The translations under genes and the position numbers were made by a program. This document shows positions 1-9,989 of a stretch of 64,000 nt of DNA, piece by piece. The stretch comes from Coniferiporia sulphurascens (Eukaryota; Basidiomycota; Agaricomycetes; Hymenochaetales; Hymenochaetaceae), in the NCBI GenBank assembly GCA_002794785.1, contig NBBA01000001.1, positions 1,550,001 through 1,614,000 on the forward strand. The letters are read 5' to 3'. The notes below the pieces were generated by a model. The model worked only from the letters and a program-made list of their open reading frames with translations. It made no database searches and was not told the DNA's origin. Numbering within the stretch: the first letter of the stretch is position 1; each line of letters opens with the position of its first letter.

Positions 1-96
1 TCCTGCATCCGCTCTGTCCTGTCATGGGGGGCACCAGTCTGGTACCATGGCCATCACCAAAAAACTCTGGTAAACCACCTGCAGGCTGTACAAAAT

Positions 97-984
97 ATGG
101 CTTGCTGCTGGATTCTAGGCGTCTTCAAAGGTGCCTCCCCCCATTCCACCAATTTCCTTTGCTCTGTTCCCCCTCTCTCTTTCCATTTTGAATATATAAA
201 GACAACCCATTCTCTGTGCCTATGGTGCACCCCTCACTCTATTGGCTGTAAATTATTTAAAAATGTAGCTAACAGACCTTTTTCACTTTCTCTGCAGGTC
301 CAAGCCCCCCGGGTTCAACAGGTCCCTGCATACATGCATCCCCCATGGATGGACCCCCTGGCCTTTACAAAAGGCCGAGTCCGCTTTACCACCCCCACCA
401 CCCCAGTTAGTGCCGACACCTGCAAGCAATTTGTGAAGGCTGCACATGAACTTGGCTCCACCCCCCATGTCCAAGTATTCACTGATGGCTCCCACATCGA
501 TGACAAGTCGGGCTCTGCCATCTGTGCCATGCTCGGCCCCACCCAACTCAGGTCACACCAACTGGAGTCCCCCACCTGCACCACCGCCATGGATGCCGAG
601 GAGTTCTCCCTCACAATGGCCCCAGGCTGGGTAGCACACTGCCTCCCAGTGCAACCGCATGTCGCATCAGATGTCTTTTTCCTATCTGATTCGCTGACTG
701 CACTCCACCTTTTCTGCACCTGGGCCACCACTCCTGGTGCCCACCTCCTCCACATCTGGAAAGCAGGTGTGGAGACTCTGCTGGACTTGTACCCCCAGCT
801 CACCATTCACTTCATATGGTGCCCTGGTCACTCGGACATCCCCAGAAATGAATGGGCTGACACAGAAGTGAAACTGGTGACTGAGCTCCCTCCATCCGAC
901 TTAAAGCCCTCCACCTCTGTGCTAAAAGAAGTCGCTGTCCACACCCTCATGGACCGGTGGACCCTCTTGCTTGCCTCCCCCTAG
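97..984 (+). pseudogene. LINE-A ORF2 fragment: RT end plus RNase H
   Basis: Open frame with the end of the RT-connection region (LFKNVANRPFSLSLQV) followed by an RNase HI domain. The expected acidic residues are visible in order: the D of FTDGSHIDD, the E of DAEEFSL, the D of FLSDSLTAL, and the terminal WCPGHSDIPRNEWAD block. The RNase H would remove template RNA during reverse transcription. The frame ends at a stop (984) just before the C-terminal domain, which continues in another frame, so this is a decayed ORF2 piece. Related copies lie at 19100-19784, 21475-22070, 26640-27300 and 29100-29594. Confidence 0.85.
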
Positions 985-1043
985 CTTCAACTGTGGACAA
1001 GTACCTCGCAGTACATGGCATCCCTTCTCACTGACCATGAAAG

Positions 1044-1574
1044 TTGCTCATGCACTTGGTCAACCACCCTCACAATGAGCTCTCTGCAGTTGTGCAGGTC
1101 CTCTGCCATGCTGGTCCCTATGGGGGCTACTGGCTGAGCTTTGACTCAGCCTACTGGCACAGGCACAGCCTGATCTCACATTGCAGGTGGCACAACCACC
1201 CCCCCTGGCCCATGCAGTTGACCACCCACATTCTAGGCGGCTGTCACACCTTCCACCTGTGGATACGACATGTATGGCCACCTCAGGACCCTCTCCCAGT
1301 CCACCACTCAGAGTGGGCTGACAAAAACTGCCTCCCAGTTTTGTGCCATTGGCTTAGGCTGATGGGGCATCTCAACCGCCTTTCTGACAGGGCTGCTGGC
1401 GCCATCAGGCTAGCATTTGCTGCGATGGACTTGGACGGCCACCCAACCGATGAAGATATGGACCTGGACCTCCTACAGGACTACATGCATCATATGCTTG
1501 GACCCCAAACCCAGGACTCGGACCCGGCCCTTTTGGAGCTCTCAGGTATGCTTCCCCCTTTTCCCCTTGACTAG
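1044..1574 (+). pseudogene. LINE-A ORF2 C-terminal Cys/His domain
   Basis: C-terminal segment that follows RNase H in all plus and minus copies. It holds a possible zinc-binding pattern (SHCRWHNH, then HILGGC) and ends with an acidic DMDLDLLQDYMHHML block and LLELSGMLPPFPLD. Such Cys/His tails are known at the end of many LINE ORF2 proteins and help in binding RNA or DNA; that role is inferred here. Separated from the RNase H by a frame break. Confidence 0.75.
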
Positions 1575-1867
1575 TGCCCGCCTTTCAAATTCCTATGGAT
1601 ATGTCTTGGCCAGTGCTCTCACCATCCCCTTCTCATTTCTAAGCTTCTTACTTTAACCTGCCTTCATCTGCTTGGTTTGTTCATAGCAATATGTATTCCT
1701 CCTTCTCACGTTTCTTTTACTAGATAGGGGCTCTCCACACTTCAGCACCCCTCAGGGAGCAGAGCCCCCACCCAGTTTTGTGTGATGCACAATGACAGGC
1801 ATCTCTGTTGTTATGTAGTTAGGGCCCCCCCTTCAGGGGGGCAGCTTGTAATTATGTAATACTGCAG

Positions 1868-1903
<36 letters not shown>

Positions 1904-1904
<1 letters not shown>

Positions 1905-2310
1905 GACTCCCACCAACATGAGAGGATCCACCCCCACTCCCACCACTGTGGCACCAGTTGCCACCACCATTACCTTGGCTCAGCTCGAGGCCGTGGTGAA
2001 ATTCATGCCTGCAGGAGCCCCCATGACATACACACAGTTAGCGGCAATTGCAGCTAACCTCCCCCAGCCCCCGGCAGCCCAGACGGCCCCAGTGAAGAAG
2101 GTGAAGAAAGTCAGGCAACCACCCCCCCGCCCAAGATGTATGCCAAGGAACCCACCTTGGTCCTAACACCACAGGACCTTGTTGCACCTGCAGCTATGTG
2201 TAAGTCAGCTGCCTCTCTCACTGAATTGGCCCAGGGTTTCTTCTGGGCCCTACCTACTGCTGATGCAGTCACCGTGTTGTCCTCTAAGTTCAATGTGAAG
2301 GGCAACCTGG
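1904..2310 (+). pseudogene. LINE ORF1 (gag-like) fragment of a divergent subfamily
   Basis: Begins at an ATG at 1918 with a Pro/Ala/Thr-rich stretch and a basic block (KKVKKVRQ). It then continues in another frame as MYAKEPTLVLTP and ALPTADAVTVLSSKFNVKGN, which matches the middle of the fuller ORF1 copies at 4227 and 14100. The frame change falls in a run of C residues just before MYAKEP. ORF1 proteins bind LINE RNA. The piece is cut at about 2310 by an oppositely oriented LINE tail. Confidence 0.7.
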
Positions 2311-2697
2311 TTTTTTTTTTTTTTTTAAATTATTCCTGCAGTATTACATAATTACAAGCTGCCCCCCTGTAGGGGGGGCCCTAACTACATAACAATGGAG
2401 GCACCCATCATCGCACAACACACGAAACTGGGTGGGGGCCCTGCTCCCCAAAGGGAGCCAGCATGTGAAGGGCCCCTATTAGTAAACCAGAAGAAAGAGG
2501 GAGGAATACATTTCACTATGGTGGAGCCTAATGGACAAGGTCAGGCAAATGGGGTAGTTTAGAATTGGAAAGGGAGGGTGAGAGCGCCAGCCAGGACATG
2601 TGAGGGGGAGTCCGAAGGGCAGGCATTAAGCAGAGGAAAAGGGAGGAAGCACACCTGAGAGCTCCAAGAGAGCCAGGTCTGGGTCCTGGGAACGGGG
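2311..2697 (-). mobile_element. LINE minus-strand 3' fragment (tail, hairpin, 3' UTR)
   Basis: Read on the minus strand this is the 3' end of a LINE of the same subfamily as LINE-A: the tail appears as a T run at 2311-2330, followed by ATTATTCCTGCAGTATTAC and the GC hairpin, then the UTR, ending within the C-terminal domain (LLEL region). It is truncated at its 5' side where it abuts a second minus-strand fragment at about 2698. Confidence 0.8.
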
Positions 2698-3135
2698 TAT
2701 GCAATACACCTGTGGCCCCGTAGGGGCCACCTGTAAACTACCTAACTACTGAGGCACCTGTCATCACTCATTGAGTGAAACTGGGTGGGGTGTGTGCCTC
2801 CGAGGAGGCCTAGTGAGCTTATGCACCCTATTACAGATAAATAAAGAGAGGGAGAGGGAGGCATACATATCATGACTACAGGAAACTAAGCCAAGTTAAG
2901 ACAAGGTCAGGAAAAGGGAGTCCCTTAGAAGTGGAAAGGAGTGGCTGCAAGTGCCATAGAAGAAACCAATGGGGAATCTGAATGGCAGTCAAGAGTCAGA
3001 GGGAAATGGTGGGAGCATACCTGAGAGCTCCAAAAGGGCCAGGTCCACATCCTGAGTCCTGGATCCGAGCAACCTGTGCATGTAGCCCCAGAGGGTGTCC
3101 AATTCCAGGTCATTGTTGGTTGCATCCTTCTTGAC
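2698..3135 (-). mobile_element. LINE minus-strand 3' fragment, second 3'-end subfamily
   Basis: Minus-strand 3' UTR of the second tail type. Its hairpin is a perfect 8-bp stem (GTGGCCCC / GGGGCCAC) at about 2708-2726. The C-terminal domain end (SRTQDVDLALLELSG) lies at about 3010-3130. The terminal A-rich tail is missing, so the 3' junction at 2698 is itself truncated. The upper boundary is approximate. Confidence 0.75.
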
Positions 3136-3180
3136 CAGTAACCACCACCATCGACTAGTGCGGGTAGCTAAAACTCCCCC

Positions 3181-5162
3181 ATGTTGAACTACTGTGGCTC
3201 ACTCCATCGCACTCAACCACCCCCTGTCCCCTCATCCTTGGCATCAATCGCTGCCGGGCTCGCTGCTGCCACTCCTTGCGACACGACCCCAGTGCCCTAT
3301 GCCCAAACCCCCACCCCAGAATCATCCCCAGACACCCTCCGTCTCACACCCTCCCCCAGCTTTGGCGACTCCCAAATGGTGTTGGCCTACGACTTTACGG
3401 CCCAAGCATGCAATGAGTCGAGGCACACATCCCATGCAGGCTCCCCAGCCTCCTCAGTGGGGTTGATCCATGGCTCCAACAAATTCAGCAAAACTGCCCC
3501 AGAGATGGTGGTAGACCCCCATACCCCCCTGCAACAGGCAGGAGGTGCAAGCCTCGGATGGAAATGCTCCTCTGCCGCCATGTCACCGCTCACCCCAAGA
3601 GCACCCCCCGGCAACCAGCACTATGAGCCCCACACCTCAGGCTTCGTGTACTCCCTCTTGTGTGCCCTGGAAGACTTCGACCACAGCACCAAGGATGCCT
3701 CCACCACTGACACTGACATTAAGGCGGCTCAGTTTGTTGGCGATCTCCTCTGGAATGTTCAGCAGACCCTTGCCCACTTAGTGGAGGAAAAGAAGGATCC
3801 CCAATTCATCATTCTCTGCAATGCAGAGATGGCCTACAACTTTGCGAAGAGGGGGAAAGAAATCGCCCTCCTGGAACCCTTCGCCCCAGCTCCCCCCCAG
3901 CAGGACCCCCTGGCCACCACCCCCATGACCCCAGAAATGAGGGCACTGACTGATGCATTCAAATGCCTGACCACTGATGTTGCTTCTATTTCATGTCAGA
4001 TGGCTTCCATCAGTTCTAGGCCTGCCCCACACCAACAGCAACAACAACAACAGCAAACCACCGCCCAGGCCGCCATCACAGCCACCCCCACCTCCTATGC
4101 GCAAGTTGCCACAGCAGCGGCCCCTCCGACAACTGCCAACCCCACCCCAGTGGCCCTGGCCACTGGGGCGGTCATCAACCCAGTGCAGAAGAAGAAGTGC
4201 ACACATAAGGTGCCCCCCCACCCACTATGTACACCAAGGACCCAACCTTGGTCTTCACCCCAACTGTTGGTATTCATGCCAAAAACCAGAAGTCTGTGAT
4301 GGCTCTCACCAAGACGTCTCATGAGTTCTTCGCCTCCCTCCCCACCACAGACCAAGTCCCAGTCTTGTCCTCTTCCTACAATGTAAAGGGGAACATTGTG
4401 ACCACATTTGTGGCATGCCCCACTTCTGCTAACCCAACCATGGAGATGATCATTGATTGGCACACCATTGCATACACCACCCACATGCGCTCAGAGTGCA
4501 TTGCCTTGGGGATTACCATCCCAACAGCATTCACACTAACCCCATCCAGAGTCCGCCCCCAGTCTGCACTCTGCATCTCCATAGTGCCATGCAAGGACTT
4601 CCTGTTCGGCCAGAATGGACACACCATCACTGAGAAGGCCCTCATGGCCGAAATCCGGCACAACCTGGCTCTCCACAACCTTGACTTTGTAGTCACCCCT
4701 CACTTTGCTGCCACTGAGGATCACCTGCTGATGCTCGACAGGTGCCCAGTGGTCTTCTCCTTTGTTGACCCTGACAGTTCCATCTGTGAGCGCCTCCTCA
4801 AGAGGCCCCACATCTGGATGTTTGGATCCGCCCTCCAACTCTCTGTCACACCTGTCCACCCCACCCTCACCCAGTGTGAGCAGTGCCAGGGCCTCGGACA
4901 TGGGACCAAGGGCTGCCGAGCCCAAGCTTGTTGCACTGATTGCATGGGTGCCCATTTGACCTGCAACCACCGCAAATTGTGCGCCCACTGTGCAACTGAC
5001 ACAGTGCACGAAGGCGACACATGCCCCCACCCCCGCCTCTGCATCAAATGCAAGGGCGACCATCCCACCACCCTACCGGCCTGCCCTAAGAAGAGGCGTT
5101 ACTGCCAAATCGAAGAGGCCCTCACTGCTGACCCCAATGATGAACAGATGGAGGAACTATGA
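3181..5162 (+). pseudogene. LINE-B ORF1, gag-like RNA-binding protein with zinc knuckles (one frameshift)
   Basis: Two overlapping open frames (3181-4299 and 4227-5162) make up one ORF1. The first holds Pro/Thr-rich sequence, an alpha-helical region (about 3650-4000) and a Gln run from CAA/CAG repeats (4033-4055). The second holds a conserved block (HEFFASLPTTDQVPVLSSS) and, near the C terminus, a CX2CX4HX4C knuckle (CEQCQGLGHGTKGC) plus two further Cys/His clusters. ORF1 proteins of this group coat LINE RNA. The frames part in a C run at about 4210, where the copy at 14090 has one more base and reads through. The stop overlaps the ORF2 start (ATGA at 5159). Confidence 0.85.
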
Positions 5163-5409
5163 TAGAGACACTCTCTATCTTGCAGTGGAACACTGCATGC
5201 TCGCTTGCAGCGATACATTCCTTAATTCCCATCCTCACAACTGACCCCTCCCCCCTGCACCTAATTCTTATTCAGGAACCTCCCTGGTATCAAATAGGCC
5301 TGCAACCCTCACTCACCAACCCAACCAGCACCCCGGTCCTCAACATCCCCACCATCCTGGGCTACATGCCTGTTCTACCACCAGAGGTCTGCCCTTGGGT
5401 AGTCACATA

Positions 5410-7018
5410 CAGTAGGTGTCAAAAGTATTGCACAGCCACCTGCCGCCTCATTGTTCCGGACATAACTCAATGAATATGCTCCGGAATTTTATGTTTAATG
5501 GCTTAAAATGAAGCACCGTGTCCGTGTAATAAGTCTATGTATGTATGGTATGGTTATGTTATTGAGAAGAAAGAAAATTAATGGTCTATGAGCTTATGAA
5601 TCAGAAATGTGATGTGCAATTCTTTTTGTCAAATCCCCATCATCCTGAAGATAGGTCAAAAATCTCATTAGTTACGAGGCTGACAAAAAAAAACACATAC
5701 ATACTAGTACTTTGTATGGCCACCTTGAGCCTTCAAAAGCTCCTTGACTCGGATAGGCATACTGATGTAAAGTTTGTCAAGCACTGCTTTCGGGAAGTTC
5801 CTCCATTCTTCCTGCAGTGCCGTCCACAATTCCTCTTTATTGCGAGGTAGAGGGTTATGTGCATGCACCAAGGTATTGAGTTGCTGCCAGACATGCTCTA
5901 TGATGTTCATATCTGGGCTACATGAGGGCCATGGTAACTTTTTGACCCTTTTCCGTTTGAACCATTCCCCTGCCACTTTAGATGTGTGCTTTGGATCATT
6001 GTCCTGTTACAAAATACAGGATGTCCGCCTCAGTTTTTGGTCCTTCATGAGTCCCTAGATAAGATTTATCCAGTATCTCAATGTAGTCGGGCCCTTTCAT
6101 GATCCCATCAATCTGGTGAAGCTGGCCCATACCACATGCAGTGATGCACCCCCATACCATCAATGATCCACCTCCATGCTTGACAGTTTTCTGTGTGAAC
6201 TGGTCATCTAGGGCCTGCCCCAGCTTGATCCAACAGAATTGACAGCCATCTGACTTGAATAGCATGAATTTTGACTCATCTGAGAAAACCACCTTTTCCC
6301 AGTCCTCTGTAGTCCACCCAATGTGCTCAAGAGCCCAGCCTTTCCTCATCTTTTTGTGCACCTTGCTAAGGTAGGGCTTCTTCCTATGAACCCAGGAAAC
6401 CAGTCCTTGGTCCTTCAAACGACGGTGAACAGTCTGGAGTGACACATCCGGGAAGGCCTTCTTTTGCACCTCTGCAGCATTCATTGCCTCTGTTTTGGCC
6501 AACATCCGAGCAGCCACCCGACAGTCTCTAACATCCATAACATGTGGACGACCTGTCTTGGGGTTTATGTGGTAAAAATCCTTGTTTTTTTCGAAGCGTT
6601 GCAAGATTTGGGTGACAGTTGTATGGTGGATGTTGAGTTGAGCTGCTATGAATTGCTGGCCCCACCCAGACTTATTCCACTCAACAACCCTGGCTTTTTT
6701 TGTTGGGGATGTGTAGACCATAACCAGTAGACCCTGATGTATGCAAAAAAGAGCTGAGAAAGTGAGTGGAAAGTTGTTGAAAAAAGAGTTTTGTAAAATG
6801 TCGGCTATATGTCAAAAGTAATGCACACAGCCGAATCCCTTCACATTGTTCTCAAACTCAAAGTACTGCAGCATATGGCTCGAAAATTCAGCAGATGAAG
6901 GACACATATATACTCTTTCAAAATATACACTAATCTTGTAAAGAGATAATTCCGATTTTAAGAAATACAAGGTCAAAGTGTGCGGGTGGTGGCTGTGCAA
7001 TACTTTTGATGCCTACTG
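5410..7018 (-). mobile_element. Tc1/mariner DNA transposon in the LINE-B endonuclease
   Basis: A 1.6 kb element flanked by TA duplications (5408-5409 and 7019-7020). The ends are near-perfect inverted repeats of about 30 bp: CAGTAGG followed by TCAAAAGTATTGCACAGCC on both arms. It encodes one transposase on the minus strand. The stretches 5410-5703 and 6722-7018 are AT-rich and noncoding. The transposase is frameshifted, so the copy could only move in trans. Confidence 0.95.
5704..6721 (-). pseudogene. Tc1/mariner transposase, frameshifted
   Basis: A 241-residue N-terminal piece (start ATG 6721) and a 90-residue C-terminal piece. The N-terminal part has the helix-turn-helix region (IAAQLNIHHTTVTQILQRF) and the first catalytic Asp in VFSDESKFMLF. 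The C-terminal part has the SPDMNIIEHVW block of Tc1-type DDE enzymes. Between them, near 5976-5998, an indel of one or two bases next to the expected second catalytic Asp (sequence related to DNDPKHTSK) breaks the frame. Typical Tc1 transposases are about 340 residues, so only a small change separates this from full length. Confidence 0.92.
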
Positions 7019-7660
7019 TACATCTCCCGGGCCCTTCCCCCTACATCCTGGTCAATCCTCGGTGCCACGTCCCATGGCACCGACATACTGACAGTGGAGG
7101 TCCGATCCCAACTCACCCTCCAGGTGTGCAACTATTACGGAATGCACCCCCCAGACTGTGAGAACACCTCCCCTCAGTACCCAGGTGAGTCTTTCCTGTT
7201 TTCACTCCCCTCGGTGCTAGCCACCACCCTACTCGTGGCAGGCGACTTCAACCGTCGCCACCACACATGGTCTGAACTCTCAGCCACATGGCAAGATGAC
7301 TTGGGGGCACAACCCCTCAATGACTTTTTCCATGGGCATGGCCTGGTGCCTGCCCACCTTCCTGACTCTGACTCACGGCCCAACAGCAATCGTCACTGAT
7401 GCCCCATTGACATGATCTGGGCCCCACCTGCGGTCAACCCTGACTCTATTTTAGACTTGGCTACCTCCAACCCTTCACCACTGTCTGACCACACAATCCT
7501 TTGTTGGTCACTGCCTTTTTGGCCCCCCCCTCCTGTCCTAAAGACCCGCTGGCTGTTACCAGCCAACAAGGAGGAATGGACTGACATTGCCTTCCCTCTC
7601 CTTGAAGCAGCCTTCAACCTCCTGGGGCTCAACACCCATGCCCTGGACATCAAAGCTAAA

Positions 7661-7968
7661 TGTAAGCCCAGGGCTTACTACTCCAATGCCTACATGTTGG
7701 AGACCACCGGGTCCGGATGTCACCTGACACACCGGACTGAGGGTCACATGATTGTATTTCATCCGGACTGTACAGATCTATGCTTACATAATTCCCTCAC
7801 TATTCCTGTTTGCTTTCCCCACCTTTGTTGCCTCAGTCTATCTGACAGCAACAAAGGTGAGTAGTTATAGCATGGAATGTATGCAGTCTATCTGACAGCA
7901 ACAAAGACACCTTTGTCCTTTCTGTCCTAGGCTGAACTTTAGTGTTGCCAACTCCTGGTTGGCTCCCA
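7661..7968 (+). mobile_element. LTR-like element F, copy 1 (308 bp)
   Basis: Sequence running from TGTAAG to CTCCCA inserted in LINE-B between endonuclease and RT, with a 5-bp duplication CTAAA on each side (7656-7660 and 7969-7973). A related, longer, reverse-oriented sequence lies at about 39655-40205. It contains two copies, about 50 bp apart, of a 21-base motif beginning AGTCTATCTGACAGCAAC. TG/CA ends plus a 5-bp duplication suggest a solo LTR. Confidence 0.75.
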
Positions 7969-8778
7969 CTAAAGCGGTCATCGACTCCATGGTCACCACC
8001 CTCCAGCCGTTCACCTGTCTCTCCAAGCCATCGAAATCGGAAGTCCCATGGTGGTCACCCCACTGCAAGACCCTCCTATCCGCCATCTCAATGGCCACCA
8101 CCCCTCTTCAGTGTTCATCAGCACATTGTGCCTTCAAAAGGGGCATTAGGACAGCCAAACGGCAGTTCTACACCAACCAGGCATTGGAAGCGGATGCCTC
8201 CAACATATGGAACTGGGCCAAGCGCGGCCTTGGCAACCAACCCACCCCCATCCCCTCGCTCAAACGGCGAGACGGCTCCTTCACCCAGACAGATGACAAG
8301 AAATGTGAGCTCTTTCATGAGACTTTCTTTATGCCCCCCCCACCCCAGGCAGCAGCCCCCACCCCACTGCCACCACCTCAACCAGCTGCCCTGCCCATCC
8401 TCCTTTCGGAGCTTACAGGGGCACTGGCTGACACATCCAACTTGTTGGCACTGGGCCTCTCAGGAATAGGCTACCGCTCCCTGAAATGGGTGGTGGAGGC
8501 CTACCCCGGTGAGATTCTCTCGCTTTTCAATGACTGTCTGTGCTTGGGGCACCACCCTGAGTGCTGGCGGGCAGCAAAGGTGGTGATGCTTCGGAAGCCA
8601 AACAGGAAGGACCCCTTCTTGCCGCATTCATACTGGCCAATCACCCTTGAGGAGACCCTATGGAAACTCCTCAAAAAGATAATAGCCAACCAGCTCCAGT
8701 TCCTCACTAACATTCAGGACTGGTTACCACCTAACCAATACAGGGGGTGCCAAGGCCATTCAGTCTATGACACTGCAG
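7969..8778 (+). pseudogene. LINE-B ORF2: linker and start of RT domain
   Basis: Continues LINE-B after the LTR-like insertion. It reads through the linker (PSKSEVPWWSPHCK, SLKRRDGSF) into the first RT blocks: KVVMLRKPNRKDPF, then SYWPITLEETLWKLLKKII and LPPNQYRGCQGHSVYDTAG. These match the early fingers motifs of LINE reverse transcriptases. The frame is lost at about 8778, where a reverse-oriented LINE begins. Confidence 0.82.
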
Positions 8779-8779
8779 G

Positions 8780-9189
8780 TATGAGTCCAATAGAGTCTGG
8801 ACCCCTGCCTTCCATTGGTGGAGGAGATGAGCACCTGGTACTGGCGCCCAAGTGTGGATAAGGTGGAGTGCTGCCAGTGAATCTGACAAAAAGAAGATGT
8901 CAGATGTGACAGGCAGATGCTCCTGGAGGTGGTGTGCCACCCAGCTTGGCACTGACATGAGGGAGAATATCTCAGCATCAGTGGCAGTGGTGCAGGTAGG
9001 AGAGGCAAGCCGGTGCGATTTGAGGCAGGTGAGGCCCTTCATGGCGCATATGGCAGAGCCCAAGTTGGAACCGATGTGTGAGCCATCGGTGAAAACCTGG
9101 AGGTGGGGGAGGGTGCTCAGGGAGTGAGCAGCAAGCACAGATTCCTCACATGTGTCGGTGCTGACTGGAGTGATAGGAATGGCAAACAA
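8780..9189 (-). pseudogene. LINE-C RNase H domain
   Basis: Minus-strand open frame with RNase H signatures: QVFTDGSHIGS, TTATDAEIFSL, FFLSDSLAALHL and WKAGVQTLLDS. The last block (WCPGH...NEWAD) is missing because the copy is cut at the inverted junction near 8779. Confidence 0.82.
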
Positions 9190-9408
9190 TACTCTTCCAT
9201 CTGTAAATGCCAGAGGATCTGTCCATGGGGGATGAGTGTATGCAGGGACTGGTTAACCCCAAGGGACCCGGACCTGTAGAGAAGTGGAAAAGGGACAGTT
9301 AGTTACAGTTTTATAATAACATTTTCTACTGATGGAGTGTGGGGTGTGCCAGAGGCGCAGAGAATGGAGGGTCTTAGCATATTCAAAATAATAAGAGAGA
9401 GGGGGAAG

Positions 9409-9948
9409 TGTTACATTTTTCCTTTACTCTTCGCCTCATGGCACTGACTCATTCCCTCTTCATCATCACCCATCAGCGCCACTCCCCCATTTCTCCTCAT
9501 TGCTCCCCCAAACATCATAGCACACCATAAGATGCCATGATGATGCCATATCACACCATCATGATGTGCTCTGCTTACTGATACATTCCTTGTGTTGCCT
9601 TGACCTTCCATGACATGTAAACGACCACATACAAGCAACTACAGTAGTAAATGCATAGAGTAGCATATAAGCATGTACTTTCGGTAGCACAAGCCCTAAG
9701 CTTGTGCTCTTTGTTCATACAAGCCCAATACTGCACTCCACCAGCTCCTATGTGCCCCTCCTAGTCAACTGCCACTTCGTCATAACCCGACCCCTCTAAG
9801 AAGACCACCATGTACCTCACGACAATCCAGAAGCCCCAACGTCGATCCACTTAGCTAACCGGCATCAGGAAGCCCTGTTGCCGTCACCACCATTCCCAAC
9901 GATCAGGAAGCCCTGACGTCGATCATCATGTAACCGTTGAGCTTAACA
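9409..9948 (+). mobile_element. Solo LTR, family A, copy 1 (540 bp)
   Basis: Runs from TGTTAC to TTAACA with a 5-bp duplication GGAAG (9404-9408 and 9949-9953). A TATA-like CATATAA lies at about 9664, followed after about 20 bp by a 9-bp stem hairpin AGCACAAGC / GCTTGTGCT (9686-9708). Three AGGAAGCCC-type motifs occur near the 3' end. No internal coding region, so a solo LTR left by recombination. Confidence 0.92.
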
Positions 9949-9989
9949 GGAAGGGAACAAAGAAAGTTTGTGGAGAAAGGGGAGGTGCC

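Larger units (their letters stand above)
1..1903 (+). mobile_element. LINE-A: 3' portion of a Tad/I-like LINE (RT end, RNase H, C-terminal domain, 3' UTR)
   Basis: The 3' part of a non-LTR retrotransposon whose 5' part lies before the window. The reading starts in the end of the reverse transcriptase region, passes an RNase H domain and a C-terminal Cys/His domain, then a 3' UTR from about 1575. The UTR ends in a hairpin (GCCCCCC / GGGGGGC at about 1824-1843) and a TAA-type tail at about 1871-1903. Family knowledge: ORF2 order APE endonuclease, RT, RNase H occurs in the I and Tad1 groups, and Tad1 is fungal. Frame breaks show it is inactive. The sense strand is strongly C-rich, as in every copy here. 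Confidence 0.88.
5159..7652 (+). pseudogene. LINE-B ORF2 N-terminal APE-type endonuclease, split by Tc1/mariner
   Basis: Starts at the ATG overlapping the ORF1 stop. APE-like endonuclease motifs are present: LQWNTACS, LIQEPPW, GDFNRRHHTW, PIDMIWAP and LSDHTIL. The enzyme nicks target DNA for target-primed reverse transcription. The frame is broken at 5408 by a Tc1/mariner insertion at a TA, resumes at 7021, and carries an in-frame stop near 7399. The equivalent uninterrupted site is at about 15284 in LINE-D, which confirms the insertion point. Confidence 0.82.
3136..8778 (+). mobile_element. LINE-B: longest 5' LINE copy (ORF1, endonuclease, start of RT)
   Basis: The fullest 5' LINE copy. It has a short leader, ORF1 (3181-5162), and ORF2 from 5159. 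The endonuclease domain is interrupted by a Tc1/mariner element (5410-7018), and the region between endonuclease and RT by an LTR-like element (7661-7968). RT starts near 8560 and is lost at about 8778, where the sequence joins a minus-strand LINE at an inverted junction. Several stops and frameshifts make it inactive. Confidence 0.85.

Noticed and set aside
260..300. Polypyrimidine stretch plus CAG between RT and RNase H (repeated in every LINE copy), looking like an intron acceptor
   Set aside because: In LINE-G the frame reads straight through this point from RT into RNase H, so it is coding sequence; no matching donor was found.
283..806. Open frames on the strand opposite the LINE RNase H and C-terminal domains, and similar Gly/Trp-rich frames throughout the island
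   Set aside because: They are shadows caused by the extreme C-richness of the LINE sense strand, which removes stops from the antisense; no motif supports them.
1871..1903. TAA repeats considered as independent microsatellites
   Set aside because: They always follow the LINE hairpin and are the 3' tails of the elements.
4021..4060. CAA/CAG repeat in ORF1 as a possible microsatellite locus of interest
   Set aside because: It encodes a Gln tract present in both ORF1 copies; ordinary low-complexity coding sequence.
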